In this document: positions 20,194 through 31,385 of the stretch, piece by piece
Layout: each line of letters starts with the position of its first letter
Numbering within the stretch: position 1 is the stretch's first letter
Origin: Gonatopus flavifemur
Lineage: Eukaryota > Arthropoda > Insecta > Hymenoptera > Dryinidae
Reading direction: 5' to 3'
DNA: 64,000 nt
Assembly: GCA_018340375.1 (NCBI GenBank)
Contig: JAFFJZ010000012.1
Location: 8,432,001-8,496,000, forward strand
The notes under the pieces: generated by a model
What the model was told of the DNA's origin: nothing
The model's database searches: none
The model's input: the letters and a program-made list of their open reading frames with translations, nothing else
Made by a program: the position numbers and the translations under genes

Positions 20194-20587
20194 ATGTGCA
20201 GCGAAGAATTTAAAATTCAAATTTGTTTGCGGAAAGAATTTCCTGATGCTGATTTGTTGAAGATGGTGCAGGAAGTCTGTGGCGATGAGATTATGTCGAG
20301 GAAAAATGTTGAAGAGTGGTATAAAGAGTTCGAAGAAGGTCAAGAACGTGTCGAAGACGAAGAGCGTCCCGGTCGACCATCAACCTCAACTGACGAAGCT
20401 TACGTCCAAAAAATCAAAGATTTGGTGCTTGCAAATTGTTGATTGACAATTAGAGATCTTGTTGATGATGTTGGCATTTCAAAAGGATCAGTCAATACCA
20501 TTTTGAACTCTTGGTTTTTGCACCACGGCAATGCCCCGTCTCACACTGCATTGATTCTTCGTGACCAATGCATAAAAAACTCAACCC
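20194..20587 (+). pseudogene. Internally deleted mariner transposase
   Basis: The frame from MCSEEFKIQICLRKEF continues through DLLKMVQEVCGDEIMSRK and RPGRPSTSTDEA, then a TGA after VLANC, then LTIRDLVDDVGISKGSVN. It jumps directly from the helix-turn-helix region to WFLHHGNAPSHTALILRD, so the segment with the first catalytic Asp is deleted and the second Asp is Gly. It ends at KNSTH where another element is inserted. Confidence 0.8.
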
Positions 20588-20737
20588 ACTCTCTAAGACT
20601 TTGAGAGTGAAATTTCACTCTTCAGCCAGCCAAAAGTGAGCCTGTCGAAATTTTGAGTGAAATTTTCACTCTTTTAGAGTGATATTCTAAGGTTTGAAGT
20701 TAGAAACTCACAGCCCCTCAAATTCTATACTGAGAGA

Positions 20738-22303
20738 AACAATTTCCGGGAACAATAAAACATTGAGTTCAATAGTCGCCATAAAATACTTAATTGATTT
20801 GAATAAACTTTCATTGACTCAATTGAATAATTGTTTCAATTGATGGAATATTTCATAGCATATTAAATATTTGTTTAATCAGGGTTGGCAAAAACCCGGG
20901 TTTTTCCTCTGAAAATTCAACCCACTGGGTTTTTGTGGGTTTTTGCGGATTTTATAGGACTTTATTGGGTTTTTCCGGGTTTTTCTGGGTTTTATTACAT
21001 TGACTCTATTTATTAATTTATAAAAGAATTTTTTGTTCAACAAATTATTTTTAATCATTTGAATGAAAATCATTTGTTTAATCGTAGATTTTTTCAGGAA
21101 GGAAACAATTATAAGTCTCAATGCACTATTCTCAGTTTCAGTTTAGTAATGTTTTGATTAAACTTGATTCGACTGATTTTTATATCAGAAATTGATTGAA
21201 TGGCTCTCAAGAATATTTCATAGAGTAACTATCAAGAATTACATCATTCAATCACTAACTTTTGGCGTCTAATTTCAATATTGTCAAGACATTGGCAATT
21301 GAAAAAAATTTTTCACAGTGAATGATTGGAATTGGATTGATCTGGATTCAAAATCGAATGGATTAATTCATCAACTTCATGTTGTTATTTTTCTGGAATT
21401 ATTAAATTATATTTGGCATATAAAAGTCATTATACAGTTGAGAATTTTCATTATGTTTAAATTCACATATTCAACATGTCTCAAACAGTTCAACCAAATG
21501 TTTTTATTATCTTAACATAATGCTTCTATGTTGAACTGTAACATCACTGTTAAAAATTTCTTGAAATTTCATTCATTTTTCAAGTGCACTTGTAAATGAG
21601 ATTTCATATTTTTATTAATTCAATAAGACATTCAGTTACATCTAATTGAATTTTTAAATCTTTACTGCATTATATATTATATTATCCATAGCAGTATAGT
21701 TTATTAATTGAATTTTCATTCATATGTAATTGAAATGTCAGTCACCACCCTATACTATTATGAGCAATGGAATGTAGTGAAAATTGAAAAATCAATAACA
21801 TGTTACTGAATTCTTAATTCAATCACCAAGAGTTGGAAATTTAATTTACAAGTGTACTTGAAAAAGATGTATAATTTAATAATGGTTTCCTTCTCATGGC
21901 ATTTATTCAATTCCAATGTAGAAATTCGAATATAATTGATATAATGAATGTGTGCAATAATTTCATAGTATTGAATTCTTCAACACAATCATTTTTTGAA
22001 CAAATATGTATGGAGATACAATAAATGCTTGAATAAAAGTTTGCAATTATATTACTTTTATTGAATTCATTTTCCTCGTATAAAGTGGGTTTTTCACGGG
22101 TTTTTCATGGGTTTTTTCAACGTGGGTTTACCCGAAAAAACCCAGTGGGGACAATTGGGTTGGGCCCATTAGTGCCAACCCTGTGTTTAATCGAATAAAT
22201 ATTTAATCGAGTCAATGAAAGTTTATTCAAATCAATTAAGTATTTTATGGCGACTATTCAACTAAATATTTCATTGATCCCGGAAATTTTTTCTCTCAGT
22301 GTA
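20738..22303. mobile_element. Middle element of the nest (TACTGAGAGAAA ends)
   Basis: TACTGAGAGAAACAATTTCC and TACACTGAGAGAAAAAATTTCC (complement) ends. The arms are about 120 bp and share AGTCGCCATAAAATACTTAA. TA-type ends as in the CACNGAG family. Its loop is occupied by 20880-22183. Confidence 0.7.
20880..22183 (-). mobile_element. 1304-bp hAT-like element copy 1, perfect 8-bp duplication
   Basis: CAGGGTTGGCAAAAACCCGG at one end and CAGGGTTGGCACTAATGGGC (complement) at the other. TGTTTAAT at 20872-20879 and 22184-22191. Subterminal zones are packed with GGGTTTTT words. Two other copies, 28760-30064 and 60581-61885, are in the opposite orientation and nearly identical. It holds only an 80-codon frame rich in Lys/Arg/Pro formed by the AAACCC repeats, and no transposase. 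Confidence 0.92.
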
Positions 22304-22519
22304 GAGTCAATTTTTCACTCTAAAAGAGTGAGGATTCACTCGGAACGAGTGAAAATTCCACTCGAAGCGGACTGGCTCACTTCTGAGACTTAGGGGAGTG
22401 AAACACGTGATTTTTCACTCTTTCAGATTTAGAGAGCATAACCCTCCAATCTCACCTCCATAAGAGCACTCACAATATCAGTCTTAAAACCAAGATTGTT
22501 GCCCCTAAGCACTCTACCC

Positions 22520-22736
22520 GGCACCAGAGATGAATAGCAGAGATTGCTAACGCAATGTTAGAATCATGGTCCGTATCACGTTTTTTTTTCTTTTGAGGAA
22601 AAATATATCATTGGTTGAATTCTTCTTCTAAGCCAACCAGCATGAAAAGATGAACGGAAAACGTGATACTGCCAATCAGAAACTGGACTATGGTTTTTAT
22701 ATCTCGTTAGCAATCTCTTCAACTCATCTCTGCCGG
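22520..22736. mobile_element. ~217-bp foldback inserted in LINE-like sequence
   Basis: CGGCACCAGAGATGAATAGC with GATTGCTAACG pairs with CGTTAGCAATC and ACTCATCTCTGCCGG; the inner arms pair TCCGTATCACGTTTT with AAAACGTGATACTG. Confidence 0.65.
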
Positions 22737-23045
22737 CACATTGAACTTGAACAAAGATAACAAGTCGATCGAATCGACCTTTCCATTTAGAATCTTGTAC
22801 AAAAAAATTAAATCATTCCTTCCCATTGCAAATGACAAAGACGAAATACTCAACTTCTGCGAAAGAAGCTCATAATGATGATCTGTAAAATGCATAGGTT
22901 CCTCAATCCTATAAGCAACATACCTAAAGTATATATGGTTACACAAACGATTTATCTCTCGCAAACACGCGTTTCTCGCTTTTTTTCACCGTTTCTCAAG
23001 TCTCAGCCCTTTATGTGACTCGTACAAACGATTAAACCTGCATAG
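22737..23045 (-). pseudogene. Fragment of a LINE reverse-transcriptase C-terminal region
   Basis: The minus-strand frame reads RNDLIFLYKILNGKVDSIDL LSLFKFNVP in two pieces, a pattern seen in the post-RT region of Jockey/CR1-like LINE ORF2 (RRDxxFLYKxLNGxxDxxxLL). Upstream (higher coordinates) the frame decays. The sequence seems to continue beyond the hairpin at 22520-22736. No catalytic domain remains. Confidence 0.45.
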
Positions 23046-23675
23046 AATTATTCTCTGGACATTTATGAAGATATAAGAGCAAGAATAGCACAAGGGAAAC
23101 AGGCTTTCCACCAAAAGAAACAGTTACTATGTTCGAAGAATATTAGCTTAGCAGTAAGGAAGAAATTCTTGAAGAGTTACGTTCAATTAGTAAAAATTCG
23201 TTGATTCATTCATAAATTCTTCAACTACGCGTGGTGGTTAATGGCACTTTTATTTTTTTCTCAGTGTATGCATATTTTCAGTTAACTGATCGAACTTGCA
23301 GCGAAGTGCAAAATCTTTGACGTTCATTTTGATATTTGCGGCTCCTTTAGATTTTTTCACGGGATTTCGAAATTTCTCATGATCTGTCTGAAATTGTTCC
23401 AGAAGATTTTTGGAACTATTTTGATTTTCATAGCAATTTTATAGCCATGCATCAAGGTTTTCTAAGAGTCATCTAAGAACTCTTTTCAGAATCTTTTTAG
23501 AATTCTTCATGCATTCTTTTGGAATTCTTGAAGACTCTTTTTTGACGAGAAAAAGAGTTCTTCCAGAGTTTCATTCTGAACTGACATAACAGGGGTTATT
23601 TAAAAGTACCTTGCGATGTCATTATGAATACTTTATGAACTCATATAAGAACTCTCTGAGAATTTATTAAGAAGA
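23046..23675. other. Unassigned AT-rich sequence, GAATTC-rich
   Basis: 23460-23600 carries many GAATTCTT/AAGAACTC words like the arms of the CCCAGAYARCACAC hairpins (5424-5712, 52656-52943) and is probably a decayed relative. No gene. Confidence 0.35.
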
Positions 23676-23848
23676 CCCCAAATAGAAATGCTCTAGTTAT
23701 TGACGAGTTTTGTAACGCTTAACTAGCCAGATACTAGACACTTGCAAGTAACTTACCAGAACCATACGAGGCACTTGCGAGCGTCTAGTTTTTGGCGAGT
23801 TGAGCGTTACAAAACTTGTCAATCACTAGAGCATTTCTACTAGGGACT
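23676..23848. mobile_element. 173-bp foldback
   Basis: AAATAGAAATGCTCTAGTTA pairs with TAGAGCATTTCTACTAGGG. The inner arms carry GTTTTGTAACGC/GCGTTACAAAAC and CACTTGC repeats. Confidence 0.7.
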
Positions 23849-23921
23849 GTAATGCTGTGTGAGATATGTGTAATATGTGTAATATAGTGTATTGCTGATA
23901 AGATTGCATACAGGTTGAATA

Positions 23922-24273
23922 TACACTGAGAAAAATGTGTTTCGTAGAACCAGCAATCACAGAATTGTTGGCATTTTATTGTTGGAAATACAATAATTTT
24001 TGTTCTTATAGCAATACATGTTGTCTTGTTGACAATAGAATTGTCAATTTAGCAATGTTAACGGTCATATTTTTACGATTTTTATTGTAGGTTGACATAT
24101 GACAATGCTGAATTGTCACATATCAACCAGCAATAAAATTGCTGAATTGACAATTTTATTGTTAATAAGACAACTATATATTGCTACAAGAACAAGAATT
24201 ATTGTATATTCAACATTAAAATGTCAGCAATGCTCTTATTGCTAGTTCTACGAAACACATTTTTCTCAGTGTA
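23922..24273. mobile_element. 352-bp foldback of the TACACTGAG family
   Basis: TACACTGAGAAAAATGTGTT and complement, arms containing TTCGTAGAAC and many CAATAAAATTG/GACAAT words. TA at both junctions. Confidence 0.8.
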
Positions 24274-24420
24274 TCCTAATGCCAACCTTTGGGGAATAAT
24301 ATGATCAGTCTATTTAAGATCCTTCCAGAAATCAATACATAGAGAAAAGGATTGCTTTGTATCTTGGACATTGTTCTTTGAATAGGCTCAAATAAATAAT
24401 TAATAAATATTGGACTAGGG

Positions 24421-24921
24421 TTGGAGAAAGTGAGTAGGAGAAGAAGGCAAGGAATAGATATAAAGGGTAGTATTAGGCAAAGAGAAAGGGATATACATAA
24501 GCAAGAGATAGGGAATAAAATAGAACATGCAAAATATAATAAAAGATATAAGGGAATAAAATGTATGGGGTGCCCGAAATACTTATTGGATATAAAAAAT
24601 AGGAAAAATACGAACGGAAGGGGAATAAGAGCCCTATGTAAACTCAGATGTGGAAATTTAGAAATATGGAATAAATACTGGTTAGAAGAAGAAAGTAGAA
24701 GATGTGAATTTTGCAATTCTGGAAGAGGAGATATGGAACATTATATAGAATGTAAAGAATTAAAAGATATATTTATAATATTAGGTAAGATATTTGATGA
24801 TGAATTAGATGAAAAGAAAGAGAAAGTATTAGGGGAGTTTTGGAAGAAGAAAGAAAAAATGGAGAAGCAAATGAAAGAAAGGGAAAGGGGCGGAGATATA
24901 GAAAGACTGAGTGCGAATTAG
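24421..24921 (+). pseudogene. 3' end of a LINE ORF2 with C-terminal zinc knuckle
   Basis: The 166-residue frame (its first codon is TTG, so it is an internal piece) is Lys/Glu/Arg-rich. It contains LCKLRCGNLEIWNKYWLEEE, then C-E-F-C, then H-Y-I-E-C: the CCHC motif after the reverse-transcriptase domain in R1/RTE-like insect LINEs. The RT and endonuclease domains are absent, as expected from 5' truncation. The stop at 24919-24921 is followed by an AT-rich probable 3' UTR to about 25080. Confidence 0.6.
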
Positions 24922-25149
24922 CATAAGAAATCTCAAAAGACTGAGGTTAAAAACATAAAATATATTAATAAAGAAATAGCAGCTAGATGAGATAAGAGAA
25001 AAGATAGAAAACATGTATGTGAATGAGATGTGAATTGTGCACGGACCGTTCACAGATATACTTATTTTCGCATGTAGTAGTCGCAATCAACATCTGATAC
25101 ACGGTATCATATGTCAAAAACATTTGAAATTGTTTAAATTGCATCATAA

Positions 25150-25570
25150 AATAATTGCTAGGACACGCTCAGGGGGATGAATTAAGTATTATCTACCCGG
25201 TATGGAGCTCAAAATTTATGATTAACATATAATTAAGAATTACCGTAATCGCTCGGGAGTATGATATAAGGAGCGCCGCTAGCGCCGTTAGGCATTCAAT
25301 GTCTTACCGCAGTAGAGAGCAGAGCTCCGGTGCGACGACGGAATCATAGTGAAAAGTTTAAATATTTATCTTGTGAAATAATGTAAAAGTGAATATGTGT
25401 TAGATTTGAAATAAACTTATGTTGATAAATATTAATACTAGTCTTAATATTTAATAAAAAATCATTTGGAGTTCCTATCATTGAGTTTAATTAGATAAGA
25501 GGTGTGTTTGATAAATTCTCCAAACCTATATTGTTCAAGAGAAGGTTTGCTTACTTCTCCATAAAATAAG
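25150..25570 (+). mobile_element. LTR-like sequence with possible tRNA-Arg primer binding site
   Basis: A TATA-like GATATAAGG (25264-25272), a CG-containing start-site zone, AATAAA signals (25408-25413, 25454-25459) and, just downstream at 25571, TGGCGACTGTGAAG. That last word closely resembles the complement of the 3' end of an insect tRNA-Arg (TGGCGACCGTGAAG). It suggests a left LTR plus leader of an LTR retrotransposon. Exact LTR ends and a second LTR were not found. Confidence 0.4.
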
Positions 25571-26209
25571 CTGGCGACTGTGAAGTCATTCCTACGAGGG
25601 TGTTGTTTTCTGCAGTGTGTCGTGTTTTCGGATTGGAGTTCCGTTTCATCTTAGTTGAACGAACCTGCTGATACTGTTCGCATTGATTATATGGGAAAAC
25701 GGTATCATTACAAAATTAATTAAATAGGAGGATAAGATTAGAGTATGGATGGATGAATGAATGGGTTAAGGAAAAGACTGTAAACCAAGTCCACTTCATT
25801 GTATTGAATTACAGAAGTTAATAAATAATATATATATATTTGATAAATATTTTGTTCATCGCGGATTGTTTTTTCGGCTGTATTGATCTGAGATAACTAG
25901 AAGAAAATACAAATGACACAGCTAATATTCAGTTTTCGGATAAGCTATTGTTTTTGGTTTTCATTTGTGTGAGAAGTCACACACAGGAAAGGAATATATT
26001 TATGGATTGTTCATGCATTGATCTGCATACATTTTGTGAGCCGAACAATTGTATGGGGTATATTTTCTGTATCAAAGGTTAATCAGGAATTTCGAAAAAT
26101 CTCAGTACAGTCCAATAAAATTGAAAAAAAAAATCAATAAAACTCAAAGAAACTCGAATAACTCGATAAAACCGTAGTAACGTTTGAGGTAGATATTGTG
26201 TATGATATA
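25571..26209. other. Leader remnant and unassigned sequence
   Basis: No gag or pol frame follows the possible primer site. A TA microsatellite lies at 25828-25840. Nothing else recognised. Confidence 0.35.
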
Positions 26210-26487
26210 TGAAGAATTCTGAAGTGCATTTTTGGTCAACTCCCTAAGAGAAAATTGGTTGTTATTTTTCTGCTGGCGTTCTGAGTCATGCTCGATTTTT
26301 CTGTTCCACAGATTTCCGGGTTTGAGCCGAATAATATGAATGAGAAAGAGGATTGAAGGTCTTCAGAGTACGTTTTCGAGCAACCCTCGACCAGAGAATT
26401 GGCTGCTATTTTTCTCCTCGCATTCTGAGGTATGCCAGATTTCGCTGCCTCGCGGGTTTCCGGGTTAGAGCGAGAAAATATGAGTAG
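26210..26487 (-). repeat. ~140-bp degenerate tandem repeat, left block
   Basis: Two units sharing GAGAATTGG-TG-TATTTTTCT, CGCATTCTGAG-ATGC, GATTTCCGGGTT and GAGAAAATATGA-TAG. Further units occur at 26690-26810 and 30950-31385, so the array has been split by the insertion of other elements. Confidence 0.6.
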
Positions 26488-26690
26488 AAAACCCACACAG
26501 CACGCTGGTCTTGGTGTGGTCATGAAGAATTTTTCATGAATTCATCGTCGGATTTTCCAAAAGTCCTCGTTATGACAGTGCAGAATGAATTCTTCATGAA
26601 TCCCTGGTATTCTCAAGAATTCATCATGAATTCTTTCGGGACTGACATAACGGGAGTTCATTTGGGACATGCCTGTGCTGTGTGGAGAGG
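26488..26690. mobile_element. ~200-bp foldback (ACACAGCAC ends, GAATTC-rich)
   Basis: CCACACAGCACG at the left and CCTGTGCTGTGTGG at the right, with ATGAAGAATT/AATTCTTCAT palindromic words inside. It interrupts the ~140-bp array. Similar ends at 39988-40099. Confidence 0.5.
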
Positions 26691-27654
26691 GAATCAAAGA
26701 TTCAGATCCCATTCTTGGACAACTTTCTATGGAAAAATTGGCTGCTATTCTTTTGCTTGCGTTGTGAATTCTCCTTCCTCATTTTTCTGCTTCACTGGTT
26801 AAAGACAAATATTGTATATGGCAAACCCCATCACAAAATGCATCTCCGGGTACCTATCCACATGGTATTTAGTTGCTCATTGATTGCTCGTGGTCTGGAC
26901 AATTCTTCTTTTTTCTACTATAGGGTAGACCGAGGCGAATCGGATCAAAATAAGCAACCTCAGCATATTGTCTATTTTCAATTATTTTTCATTGTTAATT
27001 ACACTTTTTTAACCCGTCGATTGCTCACATACTCTTACAAGGGATTGAAAAAGGAAGATAACACGACCATAACGCACATCATTCAGTTTTGGACAATGAT
27101 TGAACTTGTAGCACCATGTGCATAGAGAAGAATTTTACCGCTGATTTAAAACCGCTATCGAGTTTCTTGGAATTTTCAATAACAAGATACGTTGAAAATT
27201 ATGCCAATTGACATCGTGCTGTTCTGAATTAGATGAGTAAATTGTTCAGTCAATATTATCACGTCCTTCATGAGCAGATGAATGTTTCCTCCCAAATAGT
27301 ATATGGGGTGATTCGGATCACGTTTCCCGGGATGATTTGGATCACGAATTTTGTTGAGTCATATGAAAATTGAAATTCGATGTGAAGAATGGTCTTGTGG
27401 AAAATGTGCCCGCAAGAAAACTTACACAGAACCATTTATTTGCCACATGTGCGTGGAATAAAATTCTTTGATTTATTAAACGTATTTAGGATTTAAAAAA
27501 GACTTTCAAAGTGTAAATTTTTTCTTCATCAATATACGTTCCACGTTTCCCGTGTGGAAATCAATCCTGGGCATCCTAAAGTATGTCCGGTCTAAGGGTA
27601 TAACTTGGGCATCCAATATAAGAGTGTCCCACCCACGGCCTATGTGGGCCCCAG

Positions 27655-27885
27655 TTGGAGTTGCTAGTGTACTCCCCGGATATTTCAATCTAGGGATTCC
27701 CACCCATAGCCCATATAGGCCCTGGGCAAGCCCTCATTGTCTCACCCAGGTATGGTAATTTAAGCATGCCCAGTCACACCCCGTAGAGGCCCTGGGTGAG
27801 CCACTATAGTTTCGTCCAGGTATTGTAATTTGAGCATGTCCAGCCACACCCGATAGAGGCCCTGGGTTGGCTATCATCGTTTCCC
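27655..27885. repeat. ~70-bp imperfect tandem repeat
   Basis: Three or four units built on CACCC-TA-AGGCCCTGGG and CAGGTATTGTAATTTGAGCATG. The last two units are the clearest (27746-27880). Confidence 0.7.
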
Positions 27886-28759
27886 CTATTAAAAAATATC
27901 TGACAGAACTGGGCAACATTTTGACCCAAATCTGACAGATTTGTCTGACATTGTTTGGTTTGTACATCAGTTTGAACACTCATGGAACTGCCAGACAGAG
28001 CCAAACGGAACCTGTCAGATTCGGATCAAAATCCTGTTTGGTTCAAATTTTATTTCATTATTTTGTGTATCGAAAGTTTTTTTTTCGTTCATTTTTCTTC
28101 AAACATTGGGGGGGGGGGGTGTAAGAAACAAAAAACACTTTTTTTGGTGTTATTAACCTATATACATGCAACAACGGAATACTTCATATTACCGCTGGTA
28201 GAATTGTCTATGGGGTATTTCAAAATAGTCAACAGGATTTTCACCAAATACTTCGGATTGTAATTTTCTATCCTCTTAAGTAAAAATCAAAGCTGACGTA
28301 CATTCGGGACATGCTCGATATTGTTAGGTCAAAACTGCATTGTCTTTTATCTCTACTAGGGAAATCTCTGACACTGAATGAATGAAAACGTATCTGGATT
28401 TCTATGTTTTTGAAAGTTATTCTTCCAGTGCTCTCAGTTTCCAGGTTATAACAATTGAAACGAATTTCAAACAACTTATATGAGCTCGAAATTGAAATTC
28501 CAAAAATTTGATACGCCTTCAGCTGACTGGGAAAAATATCTTGATTACCTTTCTTAAAATTTACATACAAGAGCGGATGGGAATTTTAATTTGTTTTTGA
28601 TTTGATGGTAATTTTACATGAAGCGTAGATCTATCAAAAGCTAACCTTCGAAGAATATTTTGCTGGAGCAAATTCATTCGTCTTTTATCTGAGGGATATC
28701 AGCCAAATATCCTGGGGCCCAGCGTAGGATGAAATTTGAAAATTCATGTAAGCTAAAAT
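27886..28759. other. Interior of the TA-flanked element, unassigned
   Basis: Contains a G-run (28110-28119) and GTCAGATTCGGATCAAAATCC. No recognisable gene. Confidence 0.35.
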
Positions 28760-30064
28760 CAGGGTTGGCACTAATGGGCCCAACCCAATTGTCCCCACTG
28801 GGTTTTTTCGGGTAAACCCACGTTGAAAAAACTCATGAAAAACCCGTGAAAAACCCACTTTATACGAGGAAAATGAATTCAATAAAAGTAATATAATTGC
28901 AAACTTTTATTCAAGCATTTATTGTATCTTCATACATATTTGTTCAAAAAATGATTGTGTTGAAGAATTCAATACTATGAAATTATTGCACACATTCATT
29001 ATATCAATTATATTCGAATTTCTACATTGGAATTGAATAAATGCCATGAGAAGGAAACCATTATTAAATTATACATCTTTTTCAAGTACACTTGTAAATT
29101 AAATTTCCAACTCTTGGTGATTGAATTAAGAATTCAGTAACATGTTATTGATTTTTCAATTTTCACTACATTCCATTGCTCATAATAGTATAGGGTGGTG
29201 ACTGACATTTCAATTACATATGAATGAAAATTCAATTAATAAACTATACTGCTATGGATAATATAATATATAATGCAGTAAAGATTTAAAAATTCAATTA
29301 GATGTAACTGAATGTCTTATTGAATTAATAAAAATATGAAATCTCGTTTACAAGTGCACTTGAAAAATGAATGAAATTTCAAGAAATTTTTAACAGTGAT
29401 GTTACAGTTCAACATAGAAGCATTATGTTAAGATAATAAAAACATTTGGTTGAACTGTTTGAGACATGTTGAATATGTGAATTTAAACATAATGAAAATT
29501 CTCAACTGTATAATGACTTTTTATATGCCAAATATAATTTAATAATTCCAGAAAAATAACAACATGAAGTTGATGAATTAATCCATTCGATTTTGAATCC
29601 AGATCAATCCAATTCCAATCATTCACTGTGAAAAATTTTTTTCAATTGCCAATGTCTTGACAATATTGAAATTAGACGCCAAAAGTTAGTGATTGAATGA
29701 TGTAATTCTTGATAGTTACTCTATGAAATATTCTTGAGAGCCATTCAATCAATTTCTGATATAAAAATCAGTCGAATCAAGTTTAATCAAAACATTACTA
29801 AACTGAAACTGAGAATAGTGCATTGAGACTTATAATTGTTTCCTTCCTGAAAAAATCTACGATTAAACAAATGATTTTCATTCAAATGATTAAAAATAAT
29901 TTGTTGAACAAAAAATTCTTTTATAAATTAATAAATAGAGTCAATGTAATAAAACCCAGAAAAACCCGGAAAAACCCAATAAAGTCCTATAAAATCCGCA
30001 AAAACCCACAAAAACCCAGTGGGTTGAATTTTCAGAGGAAAAACCCGGGTTTTTGCCAACCCTG
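28760..30064 (+). mobile_element. 1305-bp hAT-like element copy 2, 8-bp duplication
   Basis: Same ends and interior as 20880-22183 in opposite orientation. Flanks GCTAAAAT (28752-28759) and GATAAAAT (30065-30072) match 7 of 8. By eye it differs from copy 3 at about half a dozen bases. Confidence 0.92.
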
Positions 30065-30949
30065 GATAAAATGAAATGCTTAAATTGGCCCAAGTTGAAT
30101 TATTGATGTGGGCCAAGTGTGGGAACCATTAAGGAGCCTGGATTAAAAAGCGTAACACCCTAAGTTGGGGTCAATCCAGGTGTCCTAACCAGGGCCACAT
30201 TTTAAGTAGGGAGTATAGACCTGGCCCAGGTCTGAGTCCGGAAAAATTTCCACACGGGTTATTAATCATCATTTCCGCCCCCAATTTTGTGGCGAATCGG
30301 ATATTCGCTACTTTATGTTTATTGCGTCGTAAAACAAAGACCTGTTTATTTGAATATTCTTTTTTTGCATAGATCTCAAGCCAAAGAATGTTCCTAAAGT
30401 TTGAATCATTTATTGAAACGAACTAGTAATCAAATAACAAAATACTCAGCTGCTAAAGACCCGAAATCTTGCAATACATTCTGCGAATGATGTTTCCAGT
30501 CCCAAGGAGTCAGTTCAAGAAGATAAATAACGATGAATCATCAGATTTTTGTTTCGTTTCTATGAATGATTCACGCTTCAACTATATGCCAAAGATCTGT
30601 ACAATCAAAATTTACCCACAGACCAACTGAAAAACTTTCCTTTTGATCATTTGTATTCATAAAAAAAAAAGTGATCGATTCGTCTCGGTCTACCCTACAG
30701 ATCTTCGCACTGAAAGAAAGTGTGGTTCTGTAACAATCTAAAAGTATTTTAATTATGACTAAATTCAAAGATAAATCAAAGTGACGAGCCGTAAGATTGC
30801 CATAACTATACGCATTGTTGCCATAAGCCTATATTCAGTTTATGAAGATGTACGGATCGTCATTCTGGCGATTTGTGAGTGTACTTGTAATTAAAGTACT
30901 TTTTAATTGTTACAGGAACCATACTTGTTTTTCAGTGTGAGTGAGAGTC
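30065..30949. other. Unassigned sequence flanking the 3.77-kb element's right end
   Basis: 30120-30240 repeats words such as GGCCCAGGTCTG and AATCCAGGTGTCC that also occur in the 27.6-27.9 kb tandem block. No gene. Confidence 0.35.
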
Positions 30950-31385
30950 GGAAAATATGAGTAAGAATATGAATAAAAAATCTTCAAGTACATTTCTTGG
31001 CCACTCTTTATTGGAGAATTATAGCCGCTGTTTTCCTCTTCGCGTTTTAAAGCAATGCTGATTTGACTGCGTCATGGGTTTCTGGATTAAAGAGGGATCT
31101 TGTGTATCCCAGATGGGATGAAGAATTCTCAAGTGCATTTCTAGTCAACTCTCTAAAGAAGAATTTTCTAAAAGAGAATGGCTGTTATTTTTTTGCTCGC
31201 ATTCTGAGTCGTGCTCGATTTTTATGTTTCTGAATGAGAGCCAGAAAATATGAGTAGGAGAGGAATTGAAGAATTTCAGATTGCAATTTCGGACAAACCA
31301 CAAACCAATGTGGGAAAATTGACCGCGATTTTCTTGCTCAGATGTTTTTTCAGCATACCCAATTTTACTACTTCATTGATTTCCA
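30950..31385 (-). repeat. ~140-bp degenerate tandem repeat, right block
   Basis: Three units with GAGAATT-TAGC-GCTGTTTTCCT, CATTCTGAGTCGTGCTCGATTT and GAAAATATGAGTA, homologous to 26210-26487 and 26690-26810. Confidence 0.55.

Larger units (their letters stand above)
19549..20588 (+). mobile_element. Second mariner, 5' end and internally deleted transposase, riddled with insertions
   Basis: TACTGTGTCCAAAAAGTAAGGTGGC at 19547 resembles the end of the neighbouring mariner. The coding remnant at 20194-20587 follows, but two MITEs (19672-19900, 19982-20193) lie between, and a third (from 20589) cuts it off. No 3' terminal repeat was found. Confidence 0.6.
20589..22436. mobile_element. Outer element of a three-deep nest (ACTCTCTAA ends)
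   Basis: Left ACTCTCTAAGACTTTGAGAG, right complement of CTCTCTAAATCTGAAAGAG. The arms are full of GAGTGAAA/TTTCACTC words. Flanks CTCAACCC and CATAACCC match 6 of 8. It is inserted in the mariner remnant and itself holds 20738-22303. Confidence 0.6.
26923..30695. mobile_element. 3.77-kb TA-flanked element GGGTAGACCGAGGCGAATCG
   Basis: GGGTAGACCGAGGCGAATCG at 26923 and GATTCGTCTCGGTCTACCC ending at 30695, with TA on each side (26921-26922, 30696-30697). The word GATTCGGATCA recurs inside (26938, 27309, 28018). It splits the ~140-bp repeat array and carries a nested hAT-like element (28760-30064). No transposase frame. Confidence 0.65.

Noticed and set aside
20879..21121. 80-84 codon Lys/Pro-rich frame found in all three hAT-like copies
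   Set aside because: Its conservation follows from the recent copying of the element; the residues come from AAACCC subterminal repeats and show no protein-like features.
24276..24716. 146-codon minus-strand frame
   Set aside because: Antisense of the LINE 3' fragment; Phe/Leu/Ile-rich low complexity only.
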